In this document: positions 7,410-14,986 of the stretch, in pieces | Position numbering within the stretch: the first letter of the stretch is position 1 | Layout of the letters: each line of letters opens with the position of its first letter | NCBI GenBank assembly: GCA_959602645.1 | Contig: CAUGTZ010000009.1 | Span: 1-64,000, forward strand | Source of the DNA: an uncultured Collinsella sp. | Lineage (GTDB): Bacteria > Actinomycetota > Coriobacteriia > Coriobacteriales > Coriobacteriaceae | DNA length: 64,000 nt | Direction of reading: 5' to 3' | The notes under the pieces: model-generated | What the model saw: the letters and a program-made list of their open reading frames with translations, nothing else | What the model was told of the DNA's origin: nothing | Database searches by the model: none | Position numbers and translations under genes: made by a program

Positions 7410-7425
7410 AGCGGCTCCTCTCTAT

Positions 7426-7461
7426 CTGCTAGCAGTATAGCAAACATGAAAGGCCACGCAA
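7426..7461 (-). promoter_or_regulatory. toxin-antitoxin promoter with palindromic operator
   Basis: On the minus strand TTGCGT (7456-7461) and TATACT (7434-7439) are separated by 16 bases. The perfect palindrome CTGCTAGCAG (7426-7435) overlaps the end of the -10 box and lies between it and the ribosome site GAGAGGAG of the antitoxin. The position fits an RHH autoregulatory operator. Confidence 0.6.
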
Positions 7462-7462
7462 A

Positions 7463-7492
7463 AGGGCCCCGCCCGCACACGGACGAGGCCCT
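7463..7492 (-). terminator. terminator after purN
   Basis: AGGGCC and GGCCCT arms with additional CCG/CGG pairs inside form a hairpin followed on the minus strand by TTTT. It ends the purM-purN transcript ahead of the toxin-antitoxin promoter. Confidence 0.6.
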
Positions 7493-7560
7493 ATCAGATT
7501 TCTTGGTTCTGATGAAGCTTTCACATCTCAAGGAAACCAAGGAGACCCTTTTTCAAGCGA

Positions 7561-8259
7561 CTAGCGCGCCGGGTCAACTGCCACCTTGCCGCTCTCCAGC
7601 ACGTGAACGCGGCCGTCGGCGAGCATTTGCACGACCTCGGGATACAGCACGTGCTCAATCGCATGGATGTGCTCCTCGAGCGTGTCGACATCCCAGCCCT
7701 CCTCAACAGCCAGCGCACGCTGGGCGATGATGGGACCGTTGTCGTAGACTTCGTTGGCAAAATGCACGGTCACGCCAGTTACCTTGACGCCACGCGCGAA
7801 GGCATCGTCAATCGCGTGCGCGCCGGTAAAGCTCGGCAGCAGCGCCGGATGCAGGTTTACCACGCGGTTGGGAAACGCCGCCAGCAGAGGCGTGCGCACC
7901 ATGCGCATGTAGCCGGCCATGACCACATACTCGCAGCCGCGCTCGAGCAGCTCGTGCGCGATGATCTCGTCGGCGGCAATAGGGTCGGCATAGACATCCT
8001 TGGACAGCGTAAGCGTCTGGATTCCCGCGCGCTCAGCGCGCTGCAAACCCTTAGCCGAAGGACGGCTCGACACCACAAGCTCAATAGAAGCGTTGAGCTT
8101 GCCGGCGACAATCAGATCGATCAGCGCCTGCAGGTTGGTACCCGAACCGCTGATGAGCACACCGATCTTGAGCGGCTCGGCCGTATCGGTGCCGGTCGGA
8201 CGGGTGTAGGGCACAAAGCCCAGGCCCTCGGCGGCAGTCATCTGCTCGTTAGCGCTCAT
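7561..8259 (-). CDS. purN: phosphoribosylglycinamide formyltransferase
   Basis: This 232-residue GAR transformylase transfers a formyl group from 10-formyl-tetrahydrofolate to glycinamide ribonucleotide in purine synthesis. Visible motifs are SGSGTNLQALID for the phosphate loop and VVNLHPALLPSFTGAHAIDDA for the catalytic asparagine-histidine and folate region. The Asp of GVTVHFANEVYDNGPII completes the active site. Its start overlaps the end of purM by 11 bases, so the two are co-translated. A short N-terminal extension (MSANEQMTAAEGLGFVPY) precedes the core; a start at the second methionine is possible. Confidence 0.95.
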   Translation of the reverse strand: MSANEQMTAAEGLGFVPYTRPTGTDTAEPLKIGVLISGSGTNLQALIDLIVAGKLNASIELVVSSRPSAKGLQRAERAGIQTLTLSKDVYADPIAADEIIAHELLERGCEYVVMAGYMRMVRTPLLAAFPNRVVNLHPALLPSFTGAHAIDDAFARGVKVTGVTVHFANEVYDNGPIIAQRALAVEEGWDVDTLEEHIHAIEHVLYPEVVQMLADGRVHVLESGKVAVDPAR

Positions 8260-9352
8260 CGGAGTACACGACCTTACCGGAACCCTCGACGCACTCGCCC
8301 ACGCGGAACGGCTTCTCGCCCAGCGCGACCAGTGCCTCGGTAACCGCGGCCTCGTCCTCGGGGGCGACGATCAGACACAGGCCGACGCCCATGTTGAAGG
8401 TCTTGCATGCCTCGCTGGGCGCAAGCTCGGCCTGGCGCGACACGTAGGTGATGACGGGCGGAACGTCCCAGCCCATCTCGGCACCGTTGCGGGTGACCAC
8501 GGCGTCGACGTCATCGGCGAGCGCACGGTTGAGGTTCTCGGTAATACCGCCGCCAGTGATGTGGGCGATGGCGTGCACGTTGGCGCCGCCGCGCAGCAGC
8601 TCCAGGATCGGCTTGACGTAGATGCGCGTGGGGGCCAACAGAGCGTCTGCCAGCGATGCACCGCCGAGCTCCTCGAGCGGACGGCTCAGCTCCTCGGCCT
8701 TAGCGACGGCCTCGGGCGTGCCCGGCTTAACGCCGTCGACGCCAATGACTTTACGCACGAGCGAGTAGCCGTTGGAGTGCACGCCGGTGGAAGGCAGGCC
8801 CAGGATCACATCGCCCGGGCGGACGTTTGCGGGGTCGAGCATCTTGGGACGGTCGACGACGCCCACGGTAAATCCGGCAAGGTCGTAGTCGGCAGGAGCC
8901 ATGACGCCCGGGTGCTCGGCCATCTCACCGCCCACGAGCGCGCAGCCCGCAAGCTTGCAGCCGTCGGCCACACCCTTGATAATCTTTGCCATGTGCTCGG
9001 CCTCGATGTGACCGATGGCAACGTAGTCCAGGAAGAACAGCGGCTCGGCGCCCGAAGCCAGAATATCGTTGACGCACATAGCGACCAGGTCCTGGCCAAC
9101 CGTCTCGTGACGGTCCATGATCTGGGCGAGCACGAGCTTGGTGCCCACGCCGTCGGTACCGCTAATCAGGATCGGGTCTTCCATATCCTTGAGCGCGGCG
9201 GCCGAGAACAGGCCGCCAAAGCCGCCGATGCCACCGATAACCTCGGAACGGTTAGTGTCCTTGACCATCTGCTTAATCGCGTCGACGGCGCGGCCGCCCT
9301 CGGCGGTGTCGACGCCGGCGTCCTCGTACGTCACATGCTTGCTGTCGCTCAT
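8249..9352 (-). CDS. purM: phosphoribosylformylglycinamidine cyclo-ligase
   Basis: This AIR synthetase of 367 residues closes the imidazole ring using ATP. The family landmarks are the glycine-rich GGIGGFGGLF, ISGTDGVGTKLVLA, and the LPSTGVHSNGYSLVRKV segment, followed by HITGGGITENLNRAL. The length matches bacterial PurM. A GAGGA ribosome site precedes the ATG at 9352. purN follows with an overlap. purF lies immediately upstream on the same strand but is separated by a 150-base spacer with a hairpin, so it may be a separate transcript. Confidence 0.96.
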   Translation of the reverse strand: MSDSKHVTYEDAGVDTAEGGRAVDAIKQMVKDTNRSEVIGGIGGFGGLFSAAALKDMEDPILISGTDGVGTKLVLAQIMDRHETVGQDLVAMCVNDILASGAEPLFFLDYVAIGHIEAEHMAKIIKGVADGCKLAGCALVGGEMAEHPGVMAPADYDLAGFTVGVVDRPKMLDPANVRPGDVILGLPSTGVHSNGYSLVRKVIGVDGVKPGTPEAVAKAEELSRPLEELGGASLADALLAPTRIYVKPILELLRGGANVHAIAHITGGGITENLNRALADDVDAVVTRNGAEMGWDVPPVITYVSRQAELAPSEACKTFNMGVGLCLIVAPEDEAAVTEALVALGEKPFRVGECVEGSGKVVYSDER

Positions 9353-9485
9353 CTGAGCCTTCCTCTCCCACTACCGTGGCGCCGCACGGGCGCCAAACGG
9401 TGCTCATAGTTGCGTTCATTTCGGCGCGCGCCATAACAGCACGCGCCGTCATATCAACAAAACAGCAGGTAAAACCTACCAAAAT

Positions 9486-9510
9486 AAACCTGTCCCCATA
9501 TGGCAGGTTT
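9486..9510 (-). terminator. hairpin after purF, GGGGACAG family
   Basis: AAACCTG (9486-9492) pairs with CAGGTTT (9504-9510), enclosing the core GGGGACAG in minus-strand reading. On the minus strand it is followed by TATTTTGG, so it may terminate purF while also being a member of the dispersed family. Confidence 0.5.
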
Positions 9511-11180
9511 TATGCCTCGCCGTGCTCCTCTTCCCAGCTGCGGTCGTCGTATTTCTCGATCACGGCGTCGTCGTCAAAGTGCAGCGGCTTGTCCAGGTTG
9601 CGGGGCTTAAAGCCCTCCATAAACTTGTCGCGGCCAAAGCTCTCGGGAATCGCCACGGGGTAGCGGCCGGTAAAGCACGCATCGCAGTAACCGCCCTTGG
9701 GCATGACCTTCAGCAGGCCCTCGACCGAAAGGAAGGCCAGCGAATCGGCGCCGATATACTCGCAAATCTCGTCGACCGTCTTGTTGGCGCTGATAAGCTG
9801 CGACTGCACGTCGGTATCGATACCGTAGAAGCACGGCCAAATGACCTCGGGCGAGTTGATGCGGATATGAATCTCCTTGGCGCCGGCGTTGCGCAGCATC
9901 TTGACGAGCTGCACCATGGTGGTGCCGCGCACGATGGAGTCGTCGATGACGACCAGGCGCTTGCCCTCGATGTTGTCGCGCAGCGGGTTGAGTTTCATAC
10001 GCACGCCCATGGCGCGCAACTCCTGCGTAGGCTCGATAAACGTACGGCCCACGTAGCGGTTCTTGATAAGGCCCTCGCCAAAGGGAATACCGCTCTCGTG
10101 CGAATACCCCTCCGCAGGCGGCAGGCCGGAGTCGGGCACGCCGATGACCAGGTCGGCCTCGACAGGCTCCTCATGTGCCAGCTGACGACCCATGTCGTAA
10201 CGGCAGGCATAGACGCTCTTGCCGTTCATGATGGAGTCGGGGCGGGCAAAGTAGACCTGCTCAAAGATGCAGTTGGCGGGCTCTTCGGCTGCAGGCACGC
10301 CCTGCTCGGATACCAGGCCCTCGGCGCTGATGCGCAAGATCTCGCCGGGACGGACGTCACGGACGTACTCGGCACCCACGATGTCGAGTGCGCAGGTCTC
10401 GGAAGCAACGACCCAGCCGCCGGCGCGCGTGACACGGACGGCGGAGTCGACCGTCGCGGCGCCGTCCTGCGACGGCAGCTGCGAAACGGCTGCGGCATCG
10501 GCCTGGTCCAGACCCTCGTCCACCAGCTTGCCCAGCACGAGCGGGCGAATGCCGTGTGGATCGCGGAATGCGTAGAGCGCCTGCTCGTTGATGAGCGTCA
10601 TGGCGTAGCCGCCGCGCACGAGCTCCATGGTCTTGCGAATACCCTCGCGTAGGTGGCCCGTACGCTGGGTAAAGTAGCCGATAAGCTTGGTCGCGACCTC
10701 GGAATCCGAATTGGAGAGGAACGGCACGCCCAGCTCGATCAGCTGACGGCGCAGCTCGTCGGTGTTGACGAGGGTGCCGTTGTGCGCGAGCGCGATAATG
10801 ACGCTATTGATGGTAGAGAGGTGCGGCTGAGAGGCTTCCCAGCTCTTGGCGCCGGCAGTGCCGTAGCGCACATGACCCACGGCCAGCTGGCCGGAGAGCG
10901 TCGACAGGTCGGCGTTGGAGAACACGCGGTCGAGCAGGCCCAGATCTTTGCGGACCATAACCGTGCCGCCGTCACCCACGGCGATTCCAGCCGATTCCTG
11001 GCCACGGTGCTGCAGCGCACGCAGGCCAAAGTACGTCAGTCGAGCCACGTCGCGATCGGGTGCCCATACGCCGAAAATGCCACATTCCTCATGCAGCTGG
11101 TCGGAGTCCGGATCATACGTCGACATGGTGTTCACCTGTCCCGCGGCACGCTCGGCCGCGCGGATGGTTTCTTGAGACAT
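9510..11180 (-). CDS. purF: amidophosphoribosyltransferase
   Basis: This is the first committed enzyme of purine synthesis (556 residues), making phosphoribosylamine from PRPP and glutamine. The glutaminase nucleophile is Cys33 in LHEECGIFGVW, exposed after removal of a propeptide, as in Bacillus-type enzymes. The PRPP-binding loop is VVIDDSIVRGTTM. The expected cysteine ligands of an iron-sulfur cluster (for example in KGGYCDACFTGRYP) are present, so it is likely the Fe-S form. The ATG at 11180 has a GAGGGGAT site. Unusual spacer residues occur around 225-240 (DGAATVDSAVRV), an insertion compared with short PurF proteins. Confidence 0.95.
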   Translation of the reverse strand: MSQETIRAAERAAGQVNTMSTYDPDSDQLHEECGIFGVWAPDRDVARLTYFGLRALQHRGQESAGIAVGDGGTVMVRKDLGLLDRVFSNADLSTLSGQLAVGHVRYGTAGAKSWEASQPHLSTINSVIIALAHNGTLVNTDELRRQLIELGVPFLSNSDSEVATKLIGYFTQRTGHLREGIRKTMELVRGGYAMTLINEQALYAFRDPHGIRPLVLGKLVDEGLDQADAAAVSQLPSQDGAATVDSAVRVTRAGGWVVASETCALDIVGAEYVRDVRPGEILRISAEGLVSEQGVPAAEEPANCIFEQVYFARPDSIMNGKSVYACRYDMGRQLAHEEPVEADLVIGVPDSGLPPAEGYSHESGIPFGEGLIKNRYVGRTFIEPTQELRAMGVRMKLNPLRDNIEGKRLVVIDDSIVRGTTMVQLVKMLRNAGAKEIHIRINSPEVIWPCFYGIDTDVQSQLISANKTVDEICEYIGADSLAFLSVEGLLKVMPKGGYCDACFTGRYPVAIPESFGRDKFMEGFKPRNLDKPLHFDDDAVIEKYDDRSWEEEHGEA

Positions 11181-11466
11181 GGTATCCCCTCAGAGCCTCG
11201 TATTTTTGGCGTTACCCGCCTTATTATACGCACGGCAAGACAAGCACTCCCGCGCGTGAACAGCGCTTTTTAAAAGCCCACCGAGCTAATAATCAGTTTT
11301 GTTGCCAAACATTTTATCGGTCTGTCCAGTGTAAGTGCCCGCGCCCCCAGATGGCCGCCGCGTCCGCCGTTGGGGATTACAAAGTTGCAATTGGGACGTT
11401 CGTCCTGTCTTTTGGCAGGTCGGCGGCGTATCCTTATAACCTACAACAAAGCGAGAAAGGTTCTGT
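11181..11466. other. divergent intergenic region purF / membrane protein
   Basis: 286 bases lie between divergent genes and must hold promoters for both. An AAAGG ribosome site stands before the plus-strand ATG at 11467. No clear operator, repeat or small gene was identified. Confidence 0.5.
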
Positions 11467-12696
11467 ATGGATCGAAACGAACTCGACCCCAGCGTCCCCA
11501 GCGCCACGGAGGTCAAGAAGATCCCCCTCATCATTAAGGTGTACGCCGTCCTGTGCATCCTTTCCGGCGTGGGCACGCTCCCGTCAGTCGCTGCCTTTAT
11601 GTGGCAGGTCATCACGGCACTTGTTAACGGCAACGCCACCGAAAAGCTCGGCGATAACACGCTCGTCGCAGTCGGCCTTATCGTCGCCGGCATCATGCTC
11701 TCTGCGGCAAGTGCCGTCATCCTAATCATCTTTGGCCTGGACCTTATCAAAAACCAGCGCCGTAACGCCGCCCGCCTGTCCTACATCCTTATTGCATTCA
11801 CCGTCGTCGAGCTTTTGGTCGACGTGATGCTCCAGGGCATCGGGCCCTTCCTACTGCGTCCCGCGATCCAGCTCGGCATCCTTGTTGCACTTTCGGCAAC
11901 CGTCGACCCCACGCTGCGTCAGGAGCGCGAACTGCAGCGCCGCCTGCAGGAGATGCTCGACCGCGACGCCGCCGCCGAGGGCATGCTCGGCCGCGATGAA
12001 ACCGGCGAGGGCTACATCAAGCTCAACTACTTCAACCTGTTCTGGGTGTTCTTTGTCTGCTGCATACTCGGCCTGATCGCCGAGGACATCTGGCACATGA
12101 CGGTCGACGACCCGGGCGTCTATCAGAACCGCGCCGGCATGCTGTTTGGCCCCTTCAGCCCCATCTACGGATTTGGCGCCGTGCTCATGACCATGGTGCT
12201 TAACCGCTTCTACAAAAAGAACCCCATCATCATTTTCCTGGTGAGCGCCCTGCTCGGCGCCAGCTTTGAGGTGTTCGTGGGCTGGTTTATGCAGACCGCG
12301 TTTGGCGTGGTCTCGTGGAGCTACTCGCACATAACGCTGTTCGGTTTGCCCGATCCGCTCGTGGTCCTCACGGGCGGACGCACCTGCACGGGCTTCGCCT
12401 GCCTGTGGGGCCTGGGCGGCCTCATCTGGATCAAGCTGCTGCTGCCGAGGCTGCTTAAGCTTATCAACAAGATCCCCTGGAAGAGCCGCTACTCGGCCAC
12501 CGTCATCTTTACCGTTATCATGCTGGTCGACGGCGTCATGACGCTGCAGTCGCTCGACTACTGGTACCAGCGCGTTAACGGCACGGAGCCGGACATTCCC
12601 GTCGCACAGTTCTACGGAGAGCACTTCGATAACGAGTACATGGAAAACCGCTTCCAGAGCATGACCATGAGCCCCAAGGATGCGACGCGCGTGTAG
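11467..12696 (+). CDS. multi-pass membrane protein, CmpB-type putative ABC permease family
   Basis: This 409-residue protein has two parts. The N-terminal half (1-150) has four hydrophobic segments and ends in a charged helix (RQERELQRRLQEMLDRD). The C-terminal half (180-380) matches the family annotated as putative ABC-transporter permease CmpB: RAGMLFGPFSPIYGFGAVLMT, GASFEVFVGWFMQ and GGRTCTGFACLWGLGG. Despite that name, transport has not been shown for the family to my knowledge and no ATPase is adjacent. It is one of the few plus-strand genes in this arm and is transcribed divergently from purF. Confidence 0.8.
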   Translation: MDRNELDPSVPSATEVKKIPLIIKVYAVLCILSGVGTLPSVAAFMWQVITALVNGNATEKLGDNTLVAVGLIVAGIMLSAASAVILIIFGLDLIKNQRRNAARLSYILIAFTVVELLVDVMLQGIGPFLLRPAIQLGILVALSATVDPTLRQERELQRRLQEMLDRDAAAEGMLGRDETGEGYIKLNYFNLFWVFFVCCILGLIAEDIWHMTVDDPGVYQNRAGMLFGPFSPIYGFGAVLMTMVLNRFYKKNPIIIFLVSALLGASFEVFVGWFMQTAFGVVSWSYSHITLFGLPDPLVVLTGGRTCTGFACLWGLGGLIWIKLLLPRLLKLINKIPWKSRYSATVIFTVIMLVDGVMTLQSLDYWYQRVNGTEPDIPVAQFYGEHFDNEYMENRFQSMTMSPKDATRV

Positions 12697-12720
12697 CGCC
12701 CACCGCGCCCAAAACGCAAA

Positions 12721-12752
12721 ATGCCCGCCGGTATCACACGTACCGGTGGGCA
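12721..12752. terminator. bidirectional terminator
   Basis: ATGCCCGCCGGTA pairs with TACCGGTGGGCAT around a short loop, followed on the plus strand by TTTTTAT. It lies between convergent genes (11467-12696 plus and 12787-13206 minus). Confidence 0.8.
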
Positions 12753-12786
12753 TTTTTATAAACGATCCTTCTATCGACGCAAGCCT

Positions 12787-13206
12787 CTACGCCTCGCGCT
12801 CGACCTCACTCACGCATTCGTTCTTAATGGTGCCAACGAGCGCCTGCAGCGCATCGACCACGTGCGGGCGAATGTCCCCGCCGATGAGCACGAGCATGAT
12901 GTCGTCACCTACGGCAAGCTCGCCGCTTGCCAGCCACACACGCACATAGCCGATACCCGGCATCGCACGCGTCGCCTCGATAGCAGCCTGCACCTTCTGA
13001 GCATCGAAGCCAAACACCATGCCGCCCACCTTATGCCCAGGCGCCACGCCATCGGTCTCGACTCCGCGCACCTCAGCCTTGGGCGTCGCGCGCACCACAC
13101 CGTTATGCGTCAGATACATCCCACAGCCTGCCGCCGAAGCATCGGCCTTGGCCTCGCGCAGCCAAGCATCAATCGAAGGCATCAATTTGCCACTCTCGAG
13201 CATCAT
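12787..13206 (-). CDS. MoaE-like protein (molybdopterin synthase large subunit family)
   Basis: This 139-residue protein resembles MoaE in its ordering: an early GCGMYLTHNGVVRATPKA segment comparable to the family's GAVVSFVGTVR, then RVWLASGELAVGDDIMLVLIGG, similar to the HRxGxLxVGexxV motif, and DALQALVGTIKNECVSEVE, similar to the closing lysine region. The histidine usual before the G-L-V-G motif is not obvious and the terminal KKE motif is replaced. Catalytic competence is therefore doubtful, and no other molybdenum cofactor gene is nearby. Two adjacent ATGs (13206, 13203) share the AAGGGAG site. Confidence 0.5.
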   Translation of the reverse strand: MMLESGKLMPSIDAWLREAKADASAAGCGMYLTHNGVVRATPKAEVRGVETDGVAPGHKVGGMVFGFDAQKVQAAIEATRAMPGIGYVRVWLASGELAVGDDIMLVLIGGDIRPHVVDALQALVGTIKNECVSEVEREA

Positions 13207-13224
13207 TTCTCCCTTACCGTCGTC

Positions 13225-13261
13225 GAGTAGCCAATTTGGGACGGGGCCTTTTTAGCTACTC
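13225..13261. repeat. AATTTGGG-loop hairpin, copy 1
   Basis: Arms GAGTAGC (13225-13231) and GCTACTC (13255-13261) enclose a 23-base loop beginning with CAATTTGGGACGGGGC and ending in a T-run. The second copy at 48359-48397 has a 23-base loop identical at 19 positions, but its arms (AAAGTAGT/ACTACTTT) differ and still pair. It lies in the short gap between the MoaE-like gene and the sortase gene. Confidence 0.7.
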
Positions 13262-13270
13262 TCGAACAAC

Positions 13271-14269
13271 TTATTCCTCGACCGGCGTGAGTACCATGAC
13301 GGCGCGTGTGTTGCTCAGCGACAGCGAACGACAGGTCACAAGCGTTACAACCTTAGTTGCCGAAGCGGCACGATCGGTGGCATCACTCGCCACGGCAGAA
13401 GCGCCGTCGAGCATCTCGGACAGGTAGTTCTTGAGTCCGTCGTCGCCCTCAAAATTGGTCGTGCGCGCCTTGGCATACGTGTCCTCGACCACCTTGGTCG
13501 CCAGCGGACGCAACTTATACGTCGCATCGCGCGTGATGTAGTACACATATTCAACGCTATCGAACGTTGCCTGGTCAGTCGTATCCGAAATCACGTTGAA
13601 CATCGACCCATCGTTCATATGGTGGCCGTAGATCGTGGTCTGCTGGTCGACCATTCCCGGCGCGGTGTCATCGCTATCCAAGAAGATGGCACCCGAGGCG
13701 TTAGACGTGCCATCGAACAGCGTGTTGAGGTATTTGGAGTTGTTGTTGGTCTGCACCACGGGATAGTTGATGTTGGTTCCCGGCACGTAAATCCAACCCA
13801 CAATCTCGGGGTTCGTCTGAGCAAGTGCATCAAAGTCGATAATCGGCACGCCGCTGGCGTCCTTATCGCTTACATATTGCTTCTCGATTTTCTGATACGA
13901 ATCGCTCGCCTGCTTATAGCCAATCTGGGCATTGATAAAGATGGCAGCGGCGGCAACAATCAGACCGATGCCCACGATGATGAGCAGAATAGGAATGATG
14001 GAGCGGCGCTTTTTACGCGGCGACTCGGTGTAATCCGACGGCGTGGCATGCGATGAAGACCGGGGCGGCTTCTTAGCGGTGCTATAAGATGAAGGTCGAT
14101 ATGCGGCCGGCGCGTCCTGTCGACGATGCGTCGCCGGTGTCACGGAACGCGGCGCGCGCGGCTGCTGAGGAGAGGATGTCCGACCCTGCTGTGCCGCATG
14201 GGCAGCACCCGGCTTCGACGGATCGGGAATCTGAGAAGCCTTGAATCGTTTTCCCTGATAGTCGGACAT
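13271..14269 (-). CDS. class B sortase
   Basis: This membrane transpeptidase attaches surface proteins to peptidoglycan (332 residues). It has a proline/serine-rich cytoplasmic N-terminus of about 110 residues, one membrane segment (SIIPILLIIVGIGLIVAAAA, about 113-133), and then the extracellular sortase domain. The catalytic residues are visible: His in TIYGHHMNDG, Cys313 in VTLVTCRSL and Arg322 in SNTRAV. The ATG at 14269 has an AAGGAGAG site; the longer open frame would overlap purE. It lies 0.7 kb downstream of the cell-wall-anchored GH31 gene with purE between, so it is a candidate enzyme for that substrate, though class A enzymes more often perform general anchoring. Confidence 0.9.
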   Translation of the reverse strand: MSDYQGKRFKASQIPDPSKPGAAHAAQQGRTSSPQQPRAPRSVTPATHRRQDAPAAYRPSSYSTAKKPPRSSSHATPSDYTESPRKKRRSIIPILLIIVGIGLIVAAAAIFINAQIGYKQASDSYQKIEKQYVSDKDASGVPIIDFDALAQTNPEIVGWIYVPGTNINYPVVQTNNNSKYLNTLFDGTSNASGAIFLDSDDTAPGMVDQQTTIYGHHMNDGSMFNVISDTTDQATFDSVEYVYYITRDATYKLRPLATKVVEDTYAKARTTNFEGDDGLKNYLSEMLDGASAVASDATDRAASATKVVTLVTCRSLSLSNTRAVMVLTPVEE

Positions 14270-14304
14270 GGCTCTCCTTATACTGCGGCGAAACGGCGAA
14301 ACGC

Positions 14305-14769
14305 CTAGGCGTCGGCCATCTCCTGCTTCATCTTCTCGATAACCTTGCGGTACTCGGGGTCGCAAGCACCCAGAATCTGTGTGGCATAGATGGCGGCGTT
14401 CTTGGCGCCGTTGATGGCAACGCAGGCCACGGGTACGCCCGAAGGCATCTGCACCATCGACAGTAGCGAATCCATACCGCCCAGGTCACTCGTCTTCATG
14501 GGCACGCCGATAACCGGCAGCGGCGTAAAGGCAGCCACGACACCACCCAGGTGAGCGGCCTTGCCGGCGGCGGCGATAATCACTTTGATACCGCGATCGG
14601 CAGCAGTCGAAGCCCACTCGTGGACCTTCGCCGGCGTGCGGTGTGCGCTCGCAATGACAAGCTCATAGGGCACGCCCAGCGCCTCGAGCTCGGCGGTGCA
14701 ACCTTCCATAACGCCCAGATCGGACTTGGAGCCCATGATGATCCCGACAACCGGCTTTTGATCTGCCAT
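14305..14769 (-). CDS. purE: 5-(carboxyamino)imidazole ribonucleotide mutase
   Basis: This 154-residue class I PurE converts N5-CAIR to CAIR in purine synthesis. Landmarks are GIIMGSKSDLGVMEG at the start, SAHRTPAKVHEWA, IIAAAGKAAHLGGVVAAFTPLPVIGVP and SLLSMVQMPSGVPVA. The ATG at 14769 follows AGGAGG and is preferred to the TTG two codons earlier. No purK is adjacent. The gene lies between the giant GH31 gene and the sortase gene, all on the minus strand. A class I PurE would need PurK elsewhere in the genome. Confidence 0.95.
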   Translation of the reverse strand: MADQKPVVGIIMGSKSDLGVMEGCTAELEALGVPYELVIASAHRTPAKVHEWASTAADRGIKVIIAAAGKAAHLGGVVAAFTPLPVIGVPMKTSDLGGMDSLLSMVQMPSGVPVACVAINGAKNAAIYATQILGACDPEYRKVIEKMKQEMADA

Positions 14770-14927
14770 AAACAAAGACCTCCTGTTGAGAGCGGTGACG
14801 CGGCGGATCCGCGACCCTTAACTGCAAATAATTCAAGTATAGCCGCCGATGCTGATGTGTTCGGCGGGAGACGGAACGCTTTGCGAGATTAAGGCCGAAG
14901 GGTCGGAGCTTTCCGCCTACATTCAAA

Positions 14928-14967
14928 AAGCGTGCCCACCGTCCTTGGGTGGGACGGCGGGCACGCT
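14928..14967 (-). terminator. terminator after the GH31 gene
   Basis: A 17-bp stem with one wobble (AAGCGTGCCCACCGTCC with its complement) is followed on the minus strand by TTTTTG. It ends the transcript of the giant surface protein. Confidence 0.85.
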
Positions 14968-14986
14968 TGCTTAGCTGTTGCTGGGG

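Noticed and set aside
13271..14365. Longer sortase reading frame
   Set aside because: It would overlap purE; the ATG at 14269 has a good ribosome site and gives the normal sortase arrangement.
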